The translations under genes were made by a program, and so were the position numbers. The notes below the pieces were generated by a model. The model searched no databases, was not told the DNA's origin, and worked only from the letters and a program-made list of their open reading frames with translations. 60,000 nt of DNA, from assembly GCA_949358305.1 (NCBI GenBank), contig OX442324.1, positions 1,293,501 through 1,353,500 of the forward strand, written 5' to 3'. Source of the DNA: Strigamia acuminata. Lineage: Eukaryota; Arthropoda; Chilopoda; Geophilomorpha; Linotaeniidae. Positions 1-9,463 of this stretch are shown in pieces. The first letter of the stretch is position 1, and each line of letters opens with the position of its first letter.

Positions 1-97
1 TTCGGAGAGGCACCAGCCACAACAGTAGCATCAACTTCTGCTGGTTTGGGTGGCTCGATCCAATCACTTGGGCCACCTGTAGAAGCAGCCAACGACC
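1..97 (-). CDS. Possible start of pol (open -1 frame)
   Basis: Just past the gag stop, the frame shifted by -1 stays open to the window edge and reads as Pro/Ala-rich sequence. This is where a Gypsy-type pol would begin after a -1 frameshift. No protease motif is reached, so the call rests on position only. Confidence 0.25.
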
Positions 98-100
98 GAT

Positions 101-876
101 TTACTTGCGTTTCGGGTCCGCCGCCTTCTCGGACGGGTTGGTCGACGGACCCAGGTCGTTTCCCGGAAACTGCCAGGGTTTGAAACAATGTGGACACAAA
201 GCAATGCGTTTTTCGATATCACGCATATACCAACGATCCTTGCGATTTCGCACCCACTCAGCTCCGGGTGGTAACACTAAATTGGGAGGGCTAGCAGTGT
301 TGGCAAAAGAATGAGCGGAATGGCCACACAATGCCACCGAGACACCCGGAGGAACCTTTGCTTCCGGGGCCTTTGTAGGTACACTCATTACTCGTGTCGG
401 CACCGGAGGTTCACTTCTCAGGGACTGCCCAGCAACACTCTGTGCGTCACCATCCGCCATCGGGTAGCCCAAAACCTCAGCCAACGCGACCAATTTTCGC
501 TTATCAAATTGGAGGCGGGCAGGAGGTTTCTCTGTCTTAGCCGGTTCCACTTTCCTAGTCTCCCCAACCCTAGCTTTCCTAGGTTTGGGTTCGGGAGCGG
601 GAACTAGGCCTTTTCGAACCCCTTTTTCGTCAAATCTACGGTGTTGAAGGGCACGCATCTTCAACTCACGATCCGCCACCTGACCCAGATCTATCGCCCG
701 CGACATGGAATGTACGCCATAGCGGACCATCGTATCGATGATCTGCGGCTGCAGCCAATGCTGAGCCAAGTTCCACTGCTGTCGATCCCCTAGCACTCCT
801 GTCAATTCAAGGTAACGACTCATTTCACACAGAAACTCTGCCGTATCCTCTCCAACTTCCTGACACGCATCTTGTA
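101..876 (-). CDS. gag: Gag polyprotein, C-terminal part (continuation after Copia A1)
   Basis: The frame continues from the 8039-9285 segment into the end of the gag domain (SRYLELTGVL at 823-794). A basic, Pro-rich linker follows, then a Cys/His-containing tail with CPHC and C..H spacing rather than a classical CCHC knuckle. It stops with TAA at 101-103. Only the Copia insertion breaks this gag. The first ATG after the junction, at 823, is an internal Met and not a real start. Confidence 0.7.
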
Positions 877-881
877 AAAAG

Positions 882-1454
882 TGTTGGTGTGCAATGCACT
901 ATTTGCTATAATATGGGTTATGATATTATTGTCCATTTATATCTTCAGATATTTGACCATCTAATTATTATATCTCGATGTATTCTTTCATTTAGTCACG
1001 TTTTGCGGGGTTTTATTATCTAGTTGTGCCTTTGGCATAATGCACTTGCTTATTTATTGTTTAGCATTGAGCACAATGCATCCTTTATCATATTTGATAC
1101 TAGTAATGTGTTATTCCGCCACTAGTTGGCGTACACTTGTTTACTTGTTTTTCCAACATGGCGACACACGGTCGCATTTGTACTCCTCATCCAGAAATGG
1201 ATTCAATGTGTAAGTTATGTTTTCCCAATTAAACTTTTATATTATTTTAAGTATTTAGTCTTTTTGCACGCCTACTATAAGTGCATACAGTTGTTACGGC
1301 GTTTTCTATCGCCGTATTTGTGCGCGTCGTGCAGACGTCGCCGCCAGTTACGGTAACACGCGCCCGGGTCGGTCGCCGCCATTACCGTTTCGTGTCTCGC
1401 CGTTTTGCCTTTGTTTGCACGATAATTCGTGCTAGTTTTTCGTCCTCTGCTACA
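882..1454 (+). repeat. 5' LTR of Copia A1
   Basis: It is 573 bp, starting TGTTGGTGTG and ending CCTCTGCTACA. The end resembles the 3' end of initiator tRNA-Met (CCTCTGCTACCA) and can pair with the primer site just downstream. Open frames inside the LTR and leader (for example 1281-2573) show no protein similarity and are not genes. Confidence 0.95.
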
Positions 1455-1456
1455 GT

Positions 1457-1468
1457 TGGTAGCAGAGG
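1457..1468 (+). promoter_or_regulatory. Primer-binding site, initiator tRNA-Met 3' end
   Basis: TGGTAGCAGAGG lies two bases after the LTR and is the exact complement of the 3' end of animal initiator tRNA-Met. The match extends to about 17 of 18 bases. Confidence 0.85.
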
Positions 1469-2427
1469 GTGGTTGGCTTTCCAACTGTGCACGCCAAACT
1501 GCGCTAATTTATCGCCAAATTTCGCGAATTTCGCGTTTTTTCGGCGAAAATTCCTATTTTTCAGGTCTCGGCGATTTACGACGACGATTTTCAAGCTGCC
1601 AACGACGTTTTCCCACGAGGATCGACGTTTTTGCGCACGAAGTGCATTTATTTGTGTTATTAATCGGAAATTTGTGCGGGTTTCGCAGATTTTCCGGGTT
1701 TTCTTTTATTTAATTGTAGATTTCGACGATTTAAAGAGTTTGACGACGGTTTTGAACGTGCAGCAACGTTTTCACACATCAAGTGTGATTATTTTCGTCG
1801 TTAACCGGGAAATTTACGCGGGTTTCGCGAGTTTTCCGAATTTATTTTGTCTTTTTCAGATTTTCAGCGATTCGACAACGTCCGAGCGACGTTATCAACC
1901 AGAAACGGGTTCAACCCGCTGTATTGCACCCCGGTGTGCGTACAGTATCGACGATTTAGCAATTCGACGATTTTTGATCAATTTCCGCGTTTTCTACGCG
2001 TGGTTGCGTGTTGCGACGAGCACCGCAACAGATTCATCAATTTCGCCTTCCTATTGCTTTTCAGATTTCGTTATTATATTGTTATTTTTAAGTCCCCATT
2101 TTTGGAGAGGGTCCCTTAGTATCGATTTCACCCTTAGTCCAGTCGGGCTCGTGAAATTTGTATTCTGTGTTGAGGCTATCCCTGCGCCACCTAACGTTTC
2201 CGAGGCCCTAGGCGGTTTGCAAAGGGCGTTAGGGGGATACTCAGCACAGGTTATCAAGGCAATTGTAGCATTGCCTCCCCGTCGTGGTTTCCGCTTTGAC
2301 AGTGCTTCGAGTGATTTGTGCGACGATAAGTGTGTGCTTCGAATCAGTGCTCTGCTCATCGAAATACGATTGCCCGTACCACTTCTAAAGCCACGATATT
2401 TTTCACGTTTGTGTTTGGACACCGATC
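1469..2427 (+). other. Untranslated leader of Copia A1
   Basis: About 960 bp lie between primer site and gag ATG. The sequence is T- and CG-rich with repeated TTTCGACGATTT-like words. A block near 2180-2280 (CCACCTAACGTTTCCG and the following GGGCGTTAGG) recurs in the leaders of A2 (about 18810-18860) and A3 (about 58430-58480), so it is a conserved element of the family, perhaps for packaging. The long open frame across it has no recognisable product. Confidence 0.6.
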
Positions 2428-2914
2428 ATGCAGAAGTCCTCCGAACTCTCGATGACGCGCGTGCCCATACTTGCCGTAGGAAACTACGAGATGTGGGCGC
2501 GCAGCATGAAAATGCTTTTAAAATCCGAATCGTTATGGCATCACGTCACCGAAGAGGACGAGGAGGAAATTAAAAAGACTGCCGATCCGAAGGAACTCAA
2601 GAAACACAAACGCCGGAAGGATAAAGCGCTCGGCCTGATTTATGGTTTTGTTTCCGAGCCGAAGAAATCAGCGCTGGACAACTGCAATACGCCTAAAGAG
2701 GCGTGGGATACGCTGGCCAAAATCTACGCACCCAGCTCCCGTGCCAGAAAAGCGGCTTTACGGCGTGAATTCCTCGGACTGCGATTGGAAAAGGGGGAGG
2801 AGATGGCCGATTTTCTGGGACGTGTGGATCACCACGTCCAGAAATTGAAAGACATTGGCGAGAAGACGTCAGAGGACCATCACGCGTACCAGTACCTTGA
2901 TTTACTCCCCCCCC
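2428..2914 (+). CDS. gag: Copia A1 gag, N-terminal part, frameshifted at its end
   Basis: Translation from the ATG at 2428 gives MQKSSELSMTRVPILAVGNY, then NYEMWARSMK and a long helical Copia gag region (UBN2/DUF4219 type) with CNTPKEAWDTLAKIY. The relatives in A2 and A3 align. At the C8 run 2907-2914 the frame shifts and the true continuation (EYSQVSFSIYHWED) is in the next frame. This is a one-base indel, either a recent mutation or a sequencing error. Confidence 0.8.
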
Positions 2915-5900
2915 GAGTACTCGCAGGTCTCCTTCTCGATTTACCATTGGGAAGACGACAAGTTCAAACCCCAAACCGTGTCCGAACAACTCCTTTCGGA
3001 GTATATGAGACAAGGAGGGTATACGTCTCGTGATCACACCTCGACATCTTCACAGGCTTACGCGACGGATCAAACTCGCTCTCGCTCCCGGAACCGACCG
3101 CTTTCCTCGATAAAGTGTTTTAACTGCGACCAAATGGGACATTACGCGAATAAGTGCCCCGAACCTCGAAGAAGTAGAAATTCCAATCCTTCTGCGTCAC
3201 TCCAACGCCCTTCGAGAAGCAAAAGTCGCAACCGGGGAAAGAACAAGTCCAACAAATCCAATGATGGCCGTCCCAGGGGCAGTTCCCAAGCTAGGCGTGA
3301 TGCTAACTTCTTTGTAAACGCACCGCCACAAATCACCGAGATGCCTGCTGCTCATTTTATGCAGAGCCACGAATGGATTGTCGATTGTGGCGCGACAGAT
3401 CACATTTCTCACGTCGCGTCATGGTTTACGGACTTCGTGAAAGTTGTACCATTCGATGTTGAACTCGGCCAAGGCACCTCGCAAGTGACTGGAAAAGGAA
3501 CGGTCCAAATCCAAACGAACATTGATGGATGCCTTTGTGTGGTGAATCTTCGAGATGTATTCTACGCGCCGAATTTCGAAGCTAATCTAATTTCGGTGTC
3601 AAAAATCGATAAAAACGAATTCCATATCCACGTTTACAAAGGCGAAGTAAATGTTTTCAAATCTGACATCCAACATTCTGTTCTACGTGCCAAAGAGAAG
3701 GGTGGACTTTACTACGTGGATGGCTTATCTCCACCGATGACTTCTGCGACAAATGTGATTTCGACTTCGCAATCTTTACCTCCAGTACAGACATTAGTAA
3801 CCGTTGAGGAAGATTTTGTAAAGGTTCCCAAACCTAGAAAGAAGCCGAAGGAACGCGAATTGTCGGATTTCCGGTTGGAATTTCCCCCATTGACTCAGGA
3901 GACCCAAACACTTCCTGTTCCGAAATCTCCTCCCGTTCCAACACTTGTCCCGAATCCACCTATCCAAGCCAATACCGCTCCTTCCCCTTCACAAACCTTT
4001 GCCGAAGTATTGCAAACAATTCCGTCCTTGAAAGTACCTCCTCCTAAAGTCAATGAGAAGAAGGTCGCAGCTTCAACTGCGAAAAAGGACGCGACCGGCA
4101 TATGGCACAGTCGACTTGGCCACTTGCACACGAATGCAATGAAGCTCTTAGCAGCAAATGAACAGGTTTATGGCATCGAACCTAGTGAGGTCACTAAGGA
4201 GTTAACCTGCAATCACTGCAGGGTGGCCAAATCGACCAGGGCATCACACAAGCCCGACGGACACCCGATGACGTCAAAAGCGTTGGACCTTCTCCACATG
4301 GATCTTTGGGGACCACATCCAGTCAACTCTTTTGGCGGTGCTCGTTACATTTTCACCATAATCGACGACGCAACGCGTTACACGTGGATGTTCCCGCTTG
4401 CTCAAAAATCTCAGACTTTCGAATGCTTCAAGGATTTCGTTTCTCGCATCGAACGCGTCGCAGACACGCGGGTTAAGGCCATTCGAACTGATCAAGGCGG
4501 GGAGTTTATGTCGAACGAGTTTATGGATTACCTACGTAAAAGTGGAATTCAGGGACAACGCACGAATCCAGCGAGCCCCCAGATGAACGGCACGGCCGAA
4601 CGCATTAACAGGACGATGGCCGACTTCATGCGGGCGACGTTGGATGAGACGAAACTTCCCGAAGAACTATGGGCAGAAATTGCCGTTTCTTTTTCCTACA
4701 TCAAGAACCGCTGCCCACATTCCCGTATTAAGAATGAAGTGCCGTATATCCTATGGCGGCAGCGTGCTCTATCCGTTCGGCATCTCCGTAGACTCGGATT
4801 GAAATGTTGGGTCCATTACACTGCTCCGGGACGCAACAAGTTGGCGCCTCGCGCTTGGGAAGGATTTTTGGTCGGCTATGCGGTGGGAACTCGAGGATAT
4901 CGAGTTTGGAACCCTGTCGACAACAAAGTCGTGGAGTCGATCCACGTGAAAATCGATGAACGACAGTCTTATCGTCGCTCTCAGCGCCCTTCCCAACCGA
5001 TATTCGAAGAGTCTTTTCAACCCAGACCTCGTGCATCTACTACGCCACCGACTCATGTCAAATTTGACGACACGATCCAATATTCGACATGGTCGACAGG
5101 TCCTGACTCCGACGATCTAGACTCGTCAGATTATGACTCCGACGATTCGGCACCCCCACGCTCACCTCCGCCAGGCATTCAATCACCTCCACCTGGTCGC
5201 CAATCTCCGGTATTGGGTGCGCAAGCGATGCCACCAATCGATGTAATGGCCGATTTAATATTACCGACATTGCGTCCAGATACTTCGACTGGCACTACAC
5301 CGACTGGCACTCCGACCAATACGCCACCGGGATCTCCAACAAGGCTCGTGACCGCCAGGAGGGGCTCCGCACCGACTCGTACTGCAGAGCAGCCCATTCT
5401 TGTTGAAACGGGCGCCACATCTTATAAATGGCGCTCTGTGGGTGGGAATAACCCTTTCAGCAACTGGCGAAGAGAAGAACATCTCCGCAAAGACCAAGTC
5501 CCAGGCCAGATCAAGATCGATGTTTATTATTTTCCGAAGCCCGGTGTTCGCTTACGCTCCAAACCTGATATCCAAAAGTATTGCGATAAAGAGGGAATTC
5601 TTTACGATGATGATCTATTCTACTTCGGAAACATCGAGCATCAATTACCCGTCACGCCGGCACTCCGTCCTCGAGCCCATTTTTGCCGTCGAGAACCAGG
5701 GTCGTACGCAGAGGCTGTCAAGTTCCCGGATGCCCCTAAGTGGCAGGAAGCTATCGACGAAGAATTGGGAACCTTCAAGAAACGCGAGGTTTACCAAGAA
5801 GTTCCGAAGCCTCCGAACACGACAATCCTCGGTTGCAAATGGTTGTTCAAATTAAAAACCGACACTTCCGGACAAATTACACGTTATCGCGCCCGATTAG

Positions 5901-7216
5901 TCGCGCAAGGCTTTCGGCAGACTCTCGGCGTGGACTACGACGAGGTCTTCAGCCCGGTTGTAAACTTCGTTCTCATCCGATTCTTCTTCTGTCTACTCGT
6001 CATTCTGCAAGGGTGGAAAGACGCGCACTTGGATGTAAAGTGCGCGTATCTTTACGGGGAATTGGAGCATCGAGTTTACATGCGGATTCCGGCCGGCGCT
6101 CATTGTTCGAACCCCGATAACGTCTGGCTCCTCATTAAATCACTGTACGGTCTCCACCAATCTGGCCGTCAGTGGTATGAGAAGTTAGATGAAACTCTGC
6201 GAGGACTCGGATTTCGAAAACTTCCAGCGTGTAACTGCGTTTATATATTCGGGACATCGGCCGTGATGCTGGTCTACGTGGACGACATCGTTCTATTCTA
6301 CTCGACAGACGGCATCTTGGATCGGATCATTCGGCTGATATCATCGAAATTCGAAATCGTCAACCTCGGACCCATCTCCAGATTGCTTGGTGTCGAATTT
6401 ATAAGAACCGCGGGGAGGGTGTTCATCATTCAGCGATCTTATATCGACAAAATCATCAAGAAGTTCGAGGTTGCTGCCGATAGAATGATCAAGGTCCCCG
6501 TTACACCTGGAACGACGTTAAAGAAGGGATCCACTGAACATCTCTCCGACTTCCCATATCGGTCATTAATTGGATCACTTCTATTCCTCGCCTCTCGAAC
6601 CCGTCCGGACATTCTCTATTCCGTCATCGCGTTATCTCAGTATAACAATTGTTTCAACAAGACCCACATTCGCGCACTCCTCCAAGTTCTTCGATACGTC
6701 GCGAATACGGCTGATTTGGCAATTGAATTGTCCGGATGCACGACAAGCCAATTATGGGCATTTACCGACGCTTCTTGGGCCTCCGACACCGAAACATCGC
6801 TCAGCTTCGGGGGATTCATCACGTACATCGGAAACGTCCCCATCGGTTGGTCGTGTAAGAAACAGTCTTCGGTTGCGTGCTCGACGATGGAAGCGGAGTT
6901 CATCGCCCTCGTCGAGTGCGTAAAGGAACTCTACTGGCTTGATCACGTCTTTTCGCAACTCCCGCATTTGAACCGCATTTCCCGTCCCATCGTCTATTCG
7001 GATGCGCTGGCGTCCATCCAGTTCACCTCCAACGACGTGGAAAACGCGAAGACCAAGCACATTCGTGTGAAGTATCACTGGTTGCGGGAGTGGTATGTGG
7101 CAAAAGTATTCGAATTACGGAAAATCCCGGGTGATGATAACGTAGCGGACATTTTCACCAAATGGCTACCATCTGATCGACTTCGGAAGCTCACTTCGGG
7201 AATCTTCTGCCAGTAA
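2915..7216 (+). CDS. pol: Copia A1 gag C-terminus and pol (protease, integrase, RT, RNase H)
   Basis: Open from the frameshift to 7216. In order: a CCHC zinc knuckle CFNCDQMGHYANKC (3116-3157); aspartic protease WIVDCGATDHIS (about 3374-3409), with Cys where Ser or Thr is usual; integrase zinc region HSRLGHLH...CNHC (about 4100-4220); integrase DDE residues in HMDLWG (about 4300), RTDQGGEF (about 4490) and TAERIN (about 4596); a Ser/Pro-rich linker; RT with KCAYLYGELEHRVYM, KSLYGLHQSGRQW and YVDD (about 6273); RNase H with FTDASWAS (about 6760), TMEAEFIALVE and the final NVADIFTKWL. Apart from the upstream frameshift it looks complete. Copia elements reverse-transcribe and integrate inside cytoplasmic particles. 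Confidence 0.92.
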   Translation, partial: EYSQVSFSIYHWEDDKFKPQTVSEQLLSEYMRQGGYTSRDHTSTSSQAYATDQTRSRSRNRPLSSIKCFNCDQMGHYANKCPEPRRSRNSNPSASLQRPSRSKSRNRGKNKSNKSNDGRPRGSSQARRDANFFVNAPPQITEMPAAHFMQSHEWIVDCGATDHISHVASWFTDFVKVVPFDVELGQGTSQVTGKGTVQIQTNIDGCLCVVNLRDVFYAPNFEANLISVSKIDKNEFHIHVYKGEVNVFKSDIQHSVLRAKEKGGLYYVDGLSPPMTSATNVISTSQSLPPVQTLVTVEEDFVKVPKPRKKPKERELSDFRLEFPPLTQETQTLPVPKSPPVPTLVPNPPIQANTAPSPSQTFAEVLQTIPSLKVPPPKVNEKKVAASTAKKDATGIWHSRLGHLHTNAMKLLAANEQVYGIEPSEVTKELTCNHCRVAKSTRASHKPDGHPMTSKALDLLHMDLWGPHPVNSFGGARYIFTIIDDATRYTWMFPLAQKSQTFECFKDFVSRIERVADTRVKAIRTDQGGEFMSNEFMDYLRKSGIQGQRTNPASPQMNGTAERINRTMADFMRATLDETKLPEELWAEIAVSFSYIKNRCPHSRIKNEVPYILWRQRALSVRHLRRLGLKCWVHYTAPGRNKLAPRAWEGFLVGYAVGTRGYRVWNPVDNKVVESIHVKIDERQSYRRSQRPSQPIFEESFQPRPRASTTPPTHVKFDDTIQYSTWSTGPDSDDLDSSDYDSDDSAPPRSPPPGIQSPPPGRQSPVLGAQAMPPIDVMADLILPTLRPDTSTGTTPTGTPTNTPPGSPTRLVTARRGSAPTRTAEQPILVETGATSYKWRSVGGNNPFSNWRREEHLRKDQVPGQIKIDVYYFPKPGVRLRSKPDIQKYCDKEGILYDDDLFYFGNIEHQLPVTPALRPRAHFCRREPGSYAEAVKFPDAPKWQEAIDEELGTFKKREVYQEVPKPPNTTILGCKWLFKLKTDTSGQITRYRARLVAQGFRQTLGVDYDEVFSPVVNFVLIRFFFCLLVILQGWKDAHLDVKCAYLYGELEHRVYMRIPAGAHCSNPDNVWLLIKSLYGLHQSGRQWYEKLDETLRGLGFRKLPACNCVYIFGTSAVMLVYVDDIVLFYSTDGILDRIIRLISSKFEIVNLGPISRLLGVEFIRTAGRVFIIQRSYIDKIIKKFEVAADRMIKVPVTPGTTLKKGSTEHLSDFPYRSLIGSLLFLASRTRPDILYSVIALSQYNNCFNKTHIRALLQVLRYVANTADLAIELSGCTTSQLWAFTDASWASDTETSLSFGGFITYIGNVPIGWSCKKQSSVACSTMEAEFIALVECVKELYWLDHVFSQLPHLNRISRPIVYSDALASIQFTSNDVENAKTKHIRVKYHWLREWYVAKVFELRKIPGDDNVADIFTKWLPSDRLRKLTSGIFCQ

Positions 7217-7460
7217 CCGATTATGACTTTTGTTTTCCAATCGTAGTTTTGGACATTCCTTATTTATTTTCACCGGATTCGAGGTTTTATCGTGTAGTTA
7301 GATTGGGAATTATGAGCTTAGTTAAGTGATGTAAACGAAAGTACCCGACACGATAATTCCGAAATTTATTGTTTACCTTTCTTACCAGACACCGAAAGTC
7401 CCGTGTTCTGTTTTATTTATTCATTGATTTGTAAAACCCATTTTATAGCATGGGGGGATT
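7217..7460 (+). other. 3' untranslated region and polypurine tract of Copia A1
   Basis: A 244-bp A/T-rich stretch ends in GCATGGGGGGATT directly before the 3' LTR. This is the polypurine tract that primes plus-strand synthesis. Nothing else is seen. Confidence 0.8.
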
Positions 7461-8033
7461 TGTTGGTGTGCAATGCACTATTTGCTATAATATGGGTTAT
7501 GATATTATTGTCCATTTATATCTTCAGATATTTGACCATCTAATTATTATATCTCGATGTATTCTTTCATTTAGTCACGTTTTGCGGGGTTTTATTATCT
7601 AGTTGTGCCTTTGGCATAATGCACTTGCTTATTTATTGTTTAGCATTGAGCACAATGCATCCTTTATCATATTTGATACTAGTAATGTGTTATTCCGCCA
7701 CTAGTTGGCGTACACTTGTTTACTTGTTTTTCCAACATGGCGACACACGGTCGCATTTGTACTCCTCATCCAGAAATGGATTCAATGTGTAAGTTATGTT
7801 TTCCCAATTAAACTTTTATATTATTTTAAGTATTTAGTCTTTTTGCACGCCTACTATAAGTGCATACAGTTGTTACGGCGTTTTCTATCGCCGTATTTGT
7901 GCGCGTCGTGCAGACGTCGCCGCCAGTTACGGTAACACGCGCCCGGGTTGGTCGCCGCCATTACCGTTTCGTGTCTCGCCGTTTTGCCTTTGTTTGCACG
8001 ATAATTCGTGCTAGTTTTTCGTCCTCTGCTACA
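7461..8033 (+). repeat. 3' LTR of Copia A1
   Basis: It is 573 bp and matches the 5' LTR with one difference found by eye. The duplication AAAAG (8034-8038) and the interrupted gag follow. Confidence 0.95.
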
Positions 8034-8038
8034 AAAAG

Positions 8039-9285
8039 ACCGCCGCGTCAGCCTCGGATAGGGAATACACCCTGCGGAAGCGCACGACAAATTCACTCCA
8101 TGTTTTAGGTTTATGACGCAAGCGCAGGAACCAATTTAGTGGTTTCCCACCCAAGGCCAAGGGAATAAACAAGTCGATGTACGCCTCCTCCGACACGCGT
8201 GACATAACAAAATGTGCACGCAATTTTGCCAGGAATCGCTCAACAGCATTATAAGATAGGTCCGTTTCATCAAACTTCGGCACGCTCTCCGATTTCACAT
8301 GCGACAAATCATATTGCGGCTGTGGGGCCGGTATTGGCGGATAAGTCCGCTGCCGGAGACGCGAATTGACTGAATTTCCGCGCGCAGCAGCTGCCCGATC
8401 AACACTTGCCGTCGAAGGAAGGCTGACAGCCGAGGATTTGGGACGAATTATGTCCCTCATAACCTCGCTGTTGGCATACTCCGACGGAGCGTATCTTTGC
8501 GAGCCCGCTTGGGCTGTCACGTTCGATGGCCTCTCCCGCGGGGGTAGCGGAGGGTTTATATTCTCCGGTGCTCCCCCATCTCCTGCTAAACCTTGTCTGT
8601 CAAATTCACTCGGCGTCAGGATACGTGAGCGGACCGGCCTCGGCCCCTGATCCTGCCCAGGAGGAGGCCCGTCGCCAGGCAGAGTGTCATGAGGTCTCTG
8701 CTGAACAGGTGGAATAACCCCCTCCACGGGCTGCACGGTTAAAGCCACAATTTCCTCCCTAACTACATCCCTCATCCCCCCTAGAGTCTCATTCCTCCAA
8801 TGTACCAATCTGCAGTCGATATTATGACTAAATTGTTCCATTGTTCGAACAACGCGTTCATTCAGCGCCAGCTCGGCTCGCTGTAAATAACGCAACCAAT
8901 CTGGTTCACGTTGGACTTCCTCCCTAGCAACATTATCCTCCGGACTAGATCCCGGAGGAGCGGTGGGGTTTCTTCGCACCGGGGGAGTCAATACCGCTGA
9001 CGCTGACAAATCCACTCGAGACTCAAGCACAGTCGAGGAGGTGTCGGGGCGATAGGAGCCATCTGTCGTGGAGGCCCCCATCTCTGCAATTGCAGCACCC
9101 TCGTGTATTTGCGAGTAGGATGGCGACCGACCATCCCCTGCCAAGGGAACGCCATGCACGGACCTGGGCCTTGGCTGCGAGTCAGACGGGCGCGGCGTAC
9201 GTTCGTAAAGCCGCTCACCCGCCCGACGCAACCAGTCGGGCCACACACTTGTAGAGTCATCACCAAGATGACCTCCTTCCGCCAT
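8039..9285 (-). CDS. gag: Gag polyprotein, N-terminal and capsid part (split by Copia A1)
   Basis: The ATG at 9285 opens about 415 codons. The first ~300 residues are Pro/Arg-rich and low in complexity. They are followed by a retrotransposon-gag domain near the end, with KPLNWFLRLRHKPKTW and the pattern W..F...F....Y typical of capsid domains. Gag assembles the particle that holds the RNA. At 8039 the frame runs into the duplication AAAAG and the Copia A1 LTR. The same frame resumes at 876 on the other side. The reading frame in this part is undamaged. Confidence 0.75.
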
Positions 9286-9443
9286 GACAGACAGAAATTA
9301 TAGCAGTGACTCAAATGAATGATCTTACTGCTTAAAAAGTAGCGAATAACAACGCCACTTAAACCTTAGTTTTTCCAAAAATAATTGCCGCACCCACCGC
9401 AAAAGCAGTTTATATGGGCAGCAATTAGAAAAACTCGGAATAA

Positions 9444-9461
9444 TCCCGGGTTTCGGCACCA
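9444..9461 (-). promoter_or_regulatory. Primer-binding site, tRNA-Phe
   Basis: The minus strand reads TGGTGCCGAAACCCGGGA. This is the complement of the 3' end of animal tRNA-Phe, whose acceptor stem begins GCCGAAA. It lies two bases inside the LTR, where minus-strand DNA synthesis should start. Confidence 0.8.
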
Positions 9462-9463
9462 CG

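Larger units (their letters stand above)
882..8033 (+). mobile_element. Copia A1, nearly full-length Ty1/Copia retrotransposon
   Basis: Two 573-bp LTRs (882-1454 and 7461-8033) flank a primer site, leader, gag-pol and polypurine tract. The 5-bp duplication AAAAG at 877-881 and 8034-8038 proves a clean insertion into the Gypsy gag. I find one LTR difference by eye (C at about 1380, T at about 7949), so it is young. The coding region has one frameshift, in a C8 run at 2907-2914. Protease, integrase, RT and RNase H come in Copia order. The copies at 14904-19109 and 46408-59181 are relatives. Confidence 0.95.

Noticed and set aside
1126-1356. 76-codon hydrophobic frame, repeated at 7705-7935
   Set aside because: It is duplicated only because it lies in both LTRs of Copia A1; it is not a gene.
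1281-2573. Long open frame (430 codons) across the Copia A1 LTR and leader
   Set aside because: It overlaps the LTR, primer site and gag start, has no recognisable motif, and its LTR part is repeated as noncoding sequence in the 3' LTR.
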